Shown here piece after piece: positions 35,501-42,030 of a DNA stretch of 64,000 nucleotides. Under the pieces are notes generated by a model, which was not told where the DNA came from, did not search any database, and was given only the letters and a program-made list of their open reading frames with translations. Source of the stretch: Protonemura montana (Eukaryota; Arthropoda; Insecta; Plecoptera; Nemouridae); assembly GCA_947568835.1 (NCBI GenBank), contig OX387610.1, positions 14,799,001 through 14,863,000 of the forward strand, given 5' to 3'. A program made the translations under genes and the position numbers. How positions within the stretch are numbered: the first letter of the stretch is position 1; the number at the start of each line of letters is the position of its first letter.

Positions 35501-38500
35501 AATCATAAAATTAAGAAGTATTGTAAAAACCTATATATACCCTCAATTTAATTTTAATTTATTTTTTTTATTTTTTTTAGATTGGCAGCACTGCCATGAA
35601 AGATTTCAAAAGTCAAACAAATAAATTCTTTTAGATGGATACCAGTTTTGGAAAAATCGGTTCAAGCTTAGCAATTTGCAGACAAAATTCCCTTCTTATG
35701 ACGTGCAATGCAGTACTAGAGGAAAACAGACCAGACGGAGAAAATATCAATGGGTTATAAGAATAGAATTAAGTCTGAGAGTTTCAGTGGGAAATTCAGG
35801 CAAGTTTCGTTCAAAAATAAGAGTCGAGGTAACCTAACAGGCACAAAATTAAAATCAAAACAAAAATCAAAACAAAACAAAACTAACCAAAAGCATAAGA
35901 TTCAATCACGTTCCAAAACATTTTATGCAGCTAAAACAGCTAAAACAACTAAATCAGCTGGACGACATATAAAAAAAACCCTGCACAATATTCTAGCCTC
36001 GTGCTTCCAGAATTCAATCCAGTGCTAGTTGTTGCTCCCAAACACACAAATTCAGCCCACAGGATTTGTCAACTGCACACCTTCTAGATAGAAAAAAACT
36101 GATTAAAAAGTGCAACTTTTCAAGGCTTAACAATTAGTGAAAGATATTTTGGGGTCGTGTTTACGGTTTCAACATAACCGAATAAAAATGTCTCCCTTAC
36201 ATCGCATATTCACAATAGTGAACCAATTATTATTTCAATCGCCGCTTCCACGAGGTTGTCAGGGAAGTTGAAGCGTACCTAACCTAACCTAAATTTTGCA
36301 GCCCCAAAAATCACCCGTCCCGTTCCCTTTCGAATTGTGATCCTGCAACTCTTTTCAAGTGCTAAGAGATGTTGAGATGAGATAGCCAATTACTTTCCAT
36401 TTCAATTTAATTATTATCTTATTTGATATTGCTAACCATGAACAAATTAAGGCTTCTCATCTGGAAAATCTAACCTGGAATTACATACGTAGGTCACTAG
36501 TTGTCCTACGCTGTTATAGAAATATACGTAAAGTTTCATATGAAGTTAGTCCACGTGCTAAATAAAAACACAAACAGAGGAAGGTTTGATTAGCGGCGAC
36601 TAGATTCCGTTGGGCTTTCTAAGCTGGGTTTGGGGCACGACAAACATAGACAAAGACAAACAAAACAGAGACAGACTTGTACCTGACCGTGAACACTCCA
36701 TACCTAAAACGAGACAAAATAATAAGCATGCAAAATGATATAAACAAATACAGAAATAATACGGTCATGATTAGATAGAGTCATTTACAAATGGGTGAAA
36801 TGATAATAAATCGATATTTGATTGTAAATAAAAGTTAAAGGCAGGGATGGAATCAATTAGAACAAGAATGGTATCAAAACAATATAGGAAAACGTCTATT
36901 TTGGGTGTTTTTTGGGTTGAAACAGAAAATAAATAACGCCAATGAACAATGTTCCGTACAATTCCGAACATTTGAAAAAACACAGTGGCACCCACAGTGC
37001 CAAATGAAACAATTCCTTGCCCCAAAAACAAGTTTTCCTATATTGAAGTTGTACCAAAAAGATACATAGATGAGGTCACAGCTTTGGGTCAAAGCATAGA
37101 CAGAAGATTTATCAGAAGATAAAATTGTTAGCATTTAAGCTAATTTCTAATTAGCACGATTAAGTTGTGAAGGAATGACTCATAGAGAATTATGCAAGGT
37201 ATAAAAATATAAAAATTTGAAAATGTAATGTCAATAAAGGATTATTTGAGGCTTTTAAAGTGTGATCTAGGTATTTAGGTTACAAAAAGTAAAGATTTAA
37301 AATATTTTAGGAATTGATGTCAAAAACTTCTGCATTGGAGCGTTGAGCATGAGTATTATCCAATAAAGCTCTTATTCCTGTTCACTTATTCATTCAAATT
37401 TCCTTCATTCTTAAATCTACAGAAATATCCTAATTTTGGGCCTAAGTGCAAATGTTTACGAGCGATATTTAAGATGAACCGTTGGGTTTCCAATTAATCA
37501 GAGACTCATCGCAAACGTTAAACTGACTTCGTTAAAAATGGCAACTGATGATTACATTTACCAACAAAAAGTGCGCTCGACAAAAGATAAAGTCACCACA
37601 CTTTCCATTTTAATTTCCCTATTTCTCTCAGATTGCTTGCGATCGAGACTGGTTTACAGCCTTGATTAATGCTAACTTCAACGATTGATAAACATGTGCA
37701 TAGATATTTAGAGACACAACTATTTAATTGTAGATGTTTATAAAAAAAAATGACAGCAGCAAGCGCCATCTGGTGGCTAGCACCTTAACTGCAAGTTTAA
37801 AGCTAGTTTGCTCATCAGAAAGTTTAGCATTAGCGCTGTGACTCTGATTATCAACTATAAACCCAATGGTTGTTGTTACTCTGGTGATGGTATTCCGTTA
37901 CTTACGTCATGTAAAGGGTAGGCAGCTTCGTAAGTCTTGTCTGCTATCAACCGTGGAATTCCAAACGCCATCAGATTTGTTGGATCATCAGTGAATCTGT
38001 TTCGCTCAAGGATGAAATCAACGACCATAATTCGGATGGAACACGTGAAGAAATCATCGCCATCTACGTCGAAACTGTCGAAATGAGACGATTAGATTTC
38101 AGGCATCAGATTAAGTGGCAATGATTTAAGAGGAAAATAGAACCGTCAAGAAAGTGCTATTTTAGTATTGTCTGGGTTTTCTTTTCTGGTGAAACCAGGA
38201 AGTAAGAGATTGAAACAAAGTTAGCCTGGAAAAATAGACCGGGATATGAACCCACTTGATCGTATCTATTAAACCCAATTGTATTCTGGTCTGGTTGCAC
38301 ATCTTTTAATTAATTTTACTATTTTATAACTGTATTTTATTAATATTACTTTTATGTATTATCCTGATGATCCCTAACAGGAATTCATGGCTTGTAAATG
38401 TTTTTTTTATTTAAGTCAATAAAGGAAATCAATCAATCAATTAACTTAATAAAGGTACGGCGCATTGCGCTATAAAATGTGCACTTTGAGAGGAACTAAA

Positions 38501-40350
38501 GAAATTACAAATAACAATGTGAAGGTAACTTGTATTAGTGAAGTTAGCTGGAAATATTTTCGAGGTGATTTGATATTGAAATGATTTCCGAGCTCAATTT
38601 TGGGCCGAGTAATGTGGTTTAGCAATGTGGTTGAGTCAAAGAATTTTAACACACAAAATGTTTAAGTTTTTAATTGAGCTGTGAATCAAAATAAAAGTGT
38701 AGAAAGGTAAATTCTTCTATATTTATCCTGGAAATTCATTGCAAGAAGTAATCAAGATTTGTCAAACAGTAGAATTAGGTGTCTGAGCTTGAAAACTTCT
38801 GAATATTTTAGGTAAGTTTCAGACCATTTTTTCTGGCATTTTTTCTGGAAGTTCCAAATATACGGGCTAAGTTTTTCTTTCATTGGAATGAGCACTTGAT
38901 CAAAACTTAACGCTAAAAAACACTGGTCTTGAAAAGCCCATTTCCATCTTGTCATGCACCTGCATAACCTTAACTCAAGACCAGCTTAATTCTGTATTTG
39001 GGAGATTGATCAATTATTATGGATGCCATAAAATCTTTTACTCTTATTTTTAAGTTGGGCTTAGATTTTTTTTTACATTTCTTGTCATAAGCCTCGTAAA
39101 AACCTTGAGGTACGGAAAATTTTCGCAAGCTCTATGGAGATTTTCCGTGGAAGTTTTCAAATCAAATGAGAATGATTGATTAACTTACAGATAGTTTTTA
39201 TCTCGAGAAAATTCTGCTGTTAGTTTATGAGGAGTAGGTTTGAAGATTTTAGGGTCCACGTGAACAAAGTTAAGAAATCTATCAAGAAGAGTCTTCACTT
39301 CTTGCATGATATCAAAGCTTGGTTCGTGAAGTGTTTCTTGTCCTGGGATCTGAAACCAAGCAGAACCACATTTTTATACTAAAAACCATTATAGGAGATA
39401 TTTTCTAATAGCCATCAAATTCTGGTACCTGTGTAGGTACACTTCAGCTTGAAGCTGAAACTATTTGAATCTATGGGCAATAGGTCAAGAAGATCAAGGA
39501 CATGGCCTCTCTCTCTTTCTTAGTAAATAAATAAGTAATACAACCTATGATACAACTTTTTGTGTTGGTATCTTTTGCCATGTCATTGCTACATCACACC
39601 TTAACTAACCTCTTTCATAGGCATTCTCAGCTTCAAAATCTCAGTGTAACGACAAAGCACTTCGCGCGGAGCATGGATTTTGACAAAATTCAACATCTTG
39701 CTGTTTTCGTATTCGAGTTCCAAACCCTCTTCCACAAGGTGCCGCTCAAACACCTCACGTTTTAAAGCGGAAGCTTCTTTGTTCGGATTGGTATTTTTCT
39801 CTGACCAAACCAAAACAAAGTCCACTGAACGAATCCCATCTTTGAACAATGTCTCACCAATCTGCAATTTACACGATGGGGATATATTTTCAACAATCAT
39901 TCTTAGGACAGAAAATTCAACTGACTCACGATGTTGGTGCAGGATACCTGTGTTAATGCACATTTTGAAGTGCTCCAAGACAGAAACATGCACTTTAAAT
40001 TGCTGTCAGCAACTGATAGTGATGATGTTAAATGTTAATTTAAATTGATAAGATCAAATGCAAATTTTCTTGTGCTTGACACTGGTAAAAAAATAGAATG
40101 AAGGCTTCTTCAAATGTACTGAATTAAATTTATTTACCTTGTCATCTTCTTTGGCAGCTTCCAGGTCAGTTCTGTGTTCCATTAGATTTTTTGACTCGTC
40201 AACAACAATACCAGTGTGTTGTAACGAGGATTCACCAAATTCGTCAGTCAAATCTTCTGCACTGTGGTAGACAGTGTATCTTGAAAGACTGATAAACTCT
40301 TTCGAGTCTTCGAAACTATTATTTTCCTCCATGATTGACTTGAAGCTCAT
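23172..40350 (-). CDS. Anoctamin (TMEM16 family), complete, 14 coding exons, 938 residues
   Basis: Family of Ca-activated chloride channels and lipid scramblases with about ten membrane helices. Coding exons: 40138-40350, 39610-39861, 39189-39349, 37906-38074, 35136-35368, 34120-34280, 32663-32895, 31180-31344, 30048-30251, 27491-27740, 26497-26702, 25393-25571, 24516-24663, 23172-23414. They sum to 2,817 nt (939 codons with stop), with GT-AG and matching phases at every junction. Seen: N-terminal dimerisation domain ([31 protein letters not shown]), AAYPLHDGDYQGKG, a Cys-rich loop ([12 protein letters not shown]), [31 protein letters not shown] (E606), and [10 protein letters not shown] with E708 and D712, which match Ca-coordinating acidic positions in studied members. 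The length fits ANO1-7-type proteins. The paralogue is undetermined. The start is the first ATG after an acceptor-like TTTTAG, so a non-coding first exon is likely. Confidence 0.95.
23475..23640. repeat. FB1 fold-back copy (perfect-type hairpin at 23532-23635)
   Basis: AAAAACTATTTCAACTGGGT...TTTTGAATGCTAAGT is mirrored by AGCATTCAAAACCCAGTTCA...AATAGTTTTT. A terminal segment (ATGATGGTTTTTAGACTCAT) precedes it. Lies about 58 bp upstream of the exon 14 acceptor. Confidence 0.85.
23645..24400 (+). repeat. tRNA-headed element with ten 52-bp half-tRNA units
   Basis: After the CTCCTTGGAGATCTGTCATT body box there are about ten head-to-tail units of GTCCAAGTAGCTCAATTGGT...GACAGGTGGAGATCGGG. The last unit continues into a degenerate T arm (GAGTCCCCGTTTAGGCATCA) and the usual tail. 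Fills most of anoctamin intron 13. Confidence 0.93.
24516..24663 (-). CDS. Anoctamin coding exon 13 (last membrane helix)
   Basis: Acceptor CAG at 24666-24664, donor GTAAAC at 24515-24510. Encodes [13 protein letters not shown], then [20 protein letters not shown] and FVTMAIQ. Confidence 0.94.
24880..25386 (-). repeat. 5S-SINE head module array, six 91-bp units, minus orientation
   Basis: CAGTGTTGCTTAACTTTCAT recurs every 91 bp. It ends on the right with ACATCGGTGATCT, the 5S head, directly against the exon 12 donor. No SINE body or tail is attached. Confidence 0.93.
25393..25571 (-). CDS. Anoctamin coding exon 12
   Basis: Acceptor CAG at 25574-25572, donor GTAAAT at 25392-25387. Encodes [34 protein letters not shown] and NVSICR. 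A 5S-SINE head begins at the donor itself. Confidence 0.94.
25775..25865 (-). repeat. Dispersed repeat fragment shared with 54945-55020
   Basis: CCAGAGGCGCCACCGGTCGT is the exact reverse complement of sequence near 54979, and the match continues imperfectly for about 70 bp (AAATGTCACC, AAACTGTCATTTTT). Family unknown. Confidence 0.6.
26045..26095. repeat. Solitary relic of a 54-bp minisatellite unit
   Basis: GAGCTGGTATCTTCTTTTGC + AGGTTAGACTGT resembles one minisatellite unit (CTGGTATCTTCTCTCACGGG + CTAGACTGT) with substitutions, preceded by CCAGTCTG. Confidence 0.55.
26225..26478. repeat. FB1 element forming a near-perfect 207-bp inverted repeat
   Basis: The left arm, 26266 to about 26365, and the right arm, about 26373-26472, are reverse complements with very few mismatches around a loop of about 8 nt (TCCTTTTA). 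A partial terminal segment precedes it. The right end lies about 19 bp from the anoctamin exon 11 donor. Confidence 0.93.
26497..26702 (-). CDS. Anoctamin coding exon 11 (Ca-site helix)
   Basis: Acceptor CAG at 26705-26703, donor GTAAGG at 26496-26491. Encodes [20 protein letters not shown] then [14 protein letters not shown] and [18 protein letters not shown] near-perfect 207-bp inverted repeat starts about 19 bp beyond the donor. Confidence 0.96.
26735..26830 (-). repeat. Retroposon 3' tail fragment
   Basis: CTATTAATAGCTTTGGTATT, then AATAGAATTACAATAGTTTT. Homologous to the fragment at 2530-2655. Confidence 0.5.
27162..27408. repeat. FB1 fold-back copy
   Basis: The terminal segment TGATGGTTTTTAGACTCATG, then CTATTTGAACTGGGTTTTGA, is mirrored at the right by CGTTCAAAACCCTGTTCAAA. 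It contains the GTAACTAGTATATGTTACGA hairpin box. Confidence 0.85.
27491..27740 (-). CDS. Anoctamin coding exon 10
   Basis: Acceptor CAG at 27743-27741, donor GTGAGT at 27490-27485. Encodes [20 protein letters not shown] then [14 protein letters not shown] and [14 protein letters not shown]. Starts about 40 bp from the 103-bp array in the intron upstream. Confidence 0.95.
27778..29720. repeat. 103-bp satellite-like array, about 19 near-identical units
   Basis: Units start TTTCTAGCTTAGGTACAAGT at 27781, 27884, 27987 and so on. The only variation noticed is one position, TAGTAGG or TAGCAGG; I read TAGCAGG in units 4, 6, 12, 15, 17 and 18. Each unit ends in (TTTA)n, which read on the minus strand looks like a retroposon 3' tail (AATAAATAAATAAA). 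Lies in anoctamin intron 9. Confidence 0.97.
30048..30251 (-). CDS. Anoctamin coding exon 9
   Basis: Acceptor CAG at 30254-30252, donor GTGAGC at 30047-30042. Encodes [20 protein letters not shown] then [18 protein letters not shown], the conserved helix 6 region and following loop. Confidence 0.95.
30838..31090. repeat. tRNA-headed fold-back element, single head
   Basis: The minus tRNA-like head GATGCCCAAACAAGGACTCG...CAATTGAGCTACTTGGA is followed by the opposite-strand tail TTTTTGAGACGGTCATAGTG. The body box ATTGCAAGCGATTGCAATTT ends it. Confidence 0.85.
31180..31344 (-). CDS. Anoctamin coding exon 8
   Basis: Acceptor AAG at 31347-31345, donor GTAGGA at 31179-31174. Two hydrophobic segments: [20 protein letters not shown] and [16 protein letters not shown]. 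Confidence 0.93.
31434..31500. repeat. (TAA)n microsatellite and poly(T)
   Basis: About a dozen AAT triplets in a row, then a nine-T run, in anoctamin intron 7. Confidence 0.95.
31503..31790. mobile_element. Internal fragment related to the hAT-type element at 20001
   Basis: TTTTATCGAAATTTCAGTGC, CTTAGGAATGTTGACAGCGT and TTATCTCTCAATTTAGCAT match segments of 20145-20200 and 20935-21120. The middle roughly 700 bp of the full copy is absent. No terminal repeats are seen here. Confidence 0.75.
32100..32540 (+). pseudogene. 5'-truncated LINE (CR1/jockey-like): reverse transcriptase C-terminus and 3' tail
   Basis: The open frame 32114-32470 contains [20 protein letters not shown], then [28 protein letters not shown] and LEFKKKC. 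This is the usual end of a non-LTR reverse transcriptase (a KGLAPxYL...NxLPxxI...FKxxL pattern). It is followed by AATAAAAGAC and a (TTA)n tail. Plus strand, antisense within anoctamin intron 7. Truncated, so not autonomous. Confidence 0.8.
32541..32650. repeat. FB1 copy ending at the exon 7 donor
   Basis: CTGAACTGGGTTTTGAATGC, then the terminal segment AGTAGACATGAGTCTAAAAA + CCATCATA. Its end is 8-9 bp from the donor of anoctamin exon 7. Confidence 0.85.
32663..32895 (-). CDS. Anoctamin coding exon 7
   Basis: Acceptor CAG at 32898-32896, donor GTGAGT at 32662-32657. Encodes [20 protein letters not shown], then [12 protein letters not shown] and the third helix region. An FB1 repeat ends about 9 bp beyond the donor. 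Confidence 0.95.
33060..33485 (-). repeat. tRNA-headed element, minus orientation, full body
   Basis: AAATTGCAAACGCTTGCAAT at the left, a degenerate minus head (GATGGCCAAATGGGAACTCA...CAATTGAGCTTCTTGGAC), body GACAGTTCTCC...CACAGTCACTCTGATTCTA, and a second copy of AAATTGCAAATGCTTGCAAT at the right. The last 60 bp contain a small palindrome of CACTATAG/CTATAGTG type. Confidence 0.82.
33822..33915. repeat. FB1 fragment
   Basis: TTTTTAGACTCATGTCTACT, then CTATTTCAACTGGGTTTTCA; left part only. Confidence 0.75.
34120..34280 (-). CDS. Anoctamin coding exon 6 (Cys-rich extracellular loop)
   Basis: Acceptor CAG at 34283-34281, donor GTGAGC at 34119-34114. Encodes [20 protein letters not shown], then [20 protein letters not shown] and the start of the second helix. 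Confidence 0.95.
34335..34795 (-). repeat. 5S rRNA-derived SINE, minus orientation, two 5S modules
   Basis: 3' part GGCACTGGTCTAATGGCGTC, body CTTAACGTCCCTTCCGAAGG, two 91-bp-class modules, and the head (CTCACGAGAACCGGTGTTAC) at the right. Lies in anoctamin intron 5. Confidence 0.9.
35136..35368 (-). CDS. Anoctamin coding exon 5 (first membrane helix)
   Basis: Acceptor CAG at 35371-35369, donor GTGCGT at 35135-35130. Encodes [20 protein letters not shown], then [20 protein letters not shown], with the first transmembrane segment after it. Confidence 0.95.
35400..37900. other. Anoctamin intron 4, mostly unassigned
   Basis: No coding exon recognised between exons 4 and 5. 36279-36293 reads CCTAA three times, the insect-type telomeric motif, too short to mean much alone. 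37620-37880 is a copy of the 60-bp-module repeat (see separate entry). Confidence 0.55.
37620..37880 (+). repeat. 60-bp-module dispersed repeat, single module
   Basis: CAGATTGCTTGCGATCGAGA left part, TTAATGCTAACTTCAACGAT, one module (GCAGCAAGCGCCATCTGGTG), and a GTTTAGCATTAGCGCTGTGA right part ending about 25 bp from the exon 4 donor. The left TTAATGCTAA and right TTAGCATTA are inverted, suggesting a fold-back or MITE-like element. Confidence 0.75.
37906..38074 (-). CDS. Anoctamin coding exon 4
   Basis: Acceptor CAG at 38077-38075, donor GTAAGT at 37905-37900. Encodes [27 protein letters not shown] and AAYPLHD. The family RSxIVxxIL segment is recognisable but divergent ([12 protein letters not shown]). 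Confidence 0.92.
38280..38450 (+). repeat. LINE 3' end relic
   Basis: GAATTCATGGCTTGTAAATG, then AATAAAGGAAATCAATCAAT with an (AATC)n tail. This is a typical non-LTR 3' end with no ORF left. Lies in anoctamin intron 3. Confidence 0.55.
39189..39349 (-). CDS. Anoctamin coding exon 3
   Basis: Acceptor CAG at 39352-39350, donor GTAAGT at 39188-39183. Encodes [20 protein letters not shown]...[12 protein letters not shown]. Ends CT, completed to Leu by exon 4. Confidence 0.92.
39610..39861 (-). CDS. Anoctamin coding exon 2 (N-terminal domain)
   Basis: Acceptor CAG at 39864-39862, donor GTTAGT at 39609-39604. Encodes [18 protein letters not shown], then [14 protein letters not shown] and [20 protein letters not shown], hallmarks of the anoctamin cytoplasmic domain. 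Confidence 0.93.
40138..40350 (-). CDS. Anoctamin coding exon 1
   Basis: ATG at 40350-40348; donor GTAAAT at 40137-40132. Encodes an acidic, Ser-rich 71-residue cytoplasmic N-terminus ([19 protein letters not shown]...). TTTTAG immediately precedes the ATG, so the exon may extend from a spliced 5' leader. The exact start is less certain than the other exons. Confidence 0.75.
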
Positions 40351-40359
40351 CTAAAATAC

Positions 40360-42000
40360 CTGTAGTAAATTAAATTCGCTTATTAAAACTGTGGAGCAGG
40401 TGACCAAACACTATCAGCTCTAACCTATAACATTCCTAAAACTTTGGGCAGTGGAGCCCACACAAGTGTAAAGCACAAGGAAGGAACATGATACTGCCGG
40501 TTAAGCCAGTTGAGGAAACGCTAACAGTAATGCAATTTAGAAGATAAAAGTCGAAGTGCCGATAATGTTCCCACCTGTAACGTTAACGCCTAACCAGGGT
40601 AAAATTGATAAGTTCCCTCGCTTTCTCAGGCCTACTTACAAAAAAACGGAAAGATAGACATAAAACGAAATGTAACCTACTATTTGATAAGACCTTGAAT
40701 GTTACTATTACTATCATTGACTGTTTTGAATCTTAATACGTACATTTTCTTATTGTAGCCATCAGTCCCATCAGTCCTTATAAAACCACATCAACCAACG
40801 ATAACGGCGGATCAACAGCTGTCATTGTACGGTCCAGTCATCTGGCACATGAAGGTCACTCGATTAATCTGTTCTTGGAAGATGAAGAAGACTCGCCTGA
40901 TTTTGGTGTTTTCGCGCAATCCTTTCATCTTAATTAGTGAAAATCTCAAATAAGAAATCTTTCTTTAAATACTTGCCGCTCAGTGCTGTCGGTGAAAGAA
41001 ACTACTAAACACCGATGAGAATTTTAATGTTAGTATCGTCTCAAAAATAGCTGCTCTTCAAACATCAGTTGAAAATGTTGGCGCCTTTTCAATAACGATT
41101 TCCAAAAGGTATAGAATATATATTGCCACAAGATCAGAAACTCTAAAATACCTTCATACCTTTGAACCTACCTTGACAAAAGATTTATATGAGCACAACA
41201 AAGAAGAACCTAACATAAAATTTACAAACATGTGCAACTACTATGAGTCTATGGAATAGGTATTTTTGGTCAATAAAATCTGTTTTTGTATTACTATGGA
41301 ACTATCAGTATATGAAATGCTCTGTGGTAGCAACTTAGTTCTCTACCCAACCTTGTGTTCATCACCCTAATTGCTTAGTTAATTACTAATTGTGTAATTA
41401 TGCTGATTTCTCAGTTCACGCACGAGATTGGTTGCTTGTGTTCGTCTCAAATTGAGCAGAAACTTTTGTATTAACAACGATTCATTTAATTTGTAAATAA
41501 GAGAAGAAGGTTTTACAGATAGCTTATTTGTAACTACATTCCTAATTTGCTTGCTGCATTTGGCCAAGTTACATGTACAGGAAATGTTTGAAGTCACAAA
41601 ATGTTACCATTTTTTGCTGATTCAATTCTCTAGTTCTAGGCAGTATACAAATTACAAAGATATATAAATATTACGCAGGAGAATAGTATGCAAGTTCACT
41701 GCATAGATTAAGAATGCACAATCACCTTTTTTTTAATAAACAAAATATTCATAGCTAAACTTAGATAAAGTTTGAGATGGCTTGCTGGCTAGCTTACTGA
41801 AGACTAGTGCTCTGAATATCTAAATATCCAGAAAAGTTGCTCATCAAGTAACAATAAACATAACGACAATCCAGGATAATGAACCATTCCCCAAGTTAAC
41901 GAAGGCTTGTAGCTTTTGATAATTATTTTTGCACGGAATTTTGGTTATCATGTAAGGTGATAGTTTAGCCGAAGAATAGTTCTTGCATTCGTGCGGCGGA
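40360..42000. other. Intergenic, anoctamin to VAMP4
   Basis: Holds the presumed promoter and leader of anoctamin (right of 40350) and the 3' untranslated region of VAMP4 (left of 42005). Nothing specific was recognised. Confidence 0.5.
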
Positions 42001-42004
42001 CAGA

Positions 42005-42030
42005 TCATGAATAGTGGACTATCAGAGGCA
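42005..42030 (-). CDS. VAMP4: VAMP4 coding exon 5 (stop)
   Basis: Acceptor CAG at 42033-42031; a split Val, then PLIVHYS and TGA at 42007-42005. Short, but the phase and hydrophobic continuation fit the family C-terminus. Confidence 0.85.
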
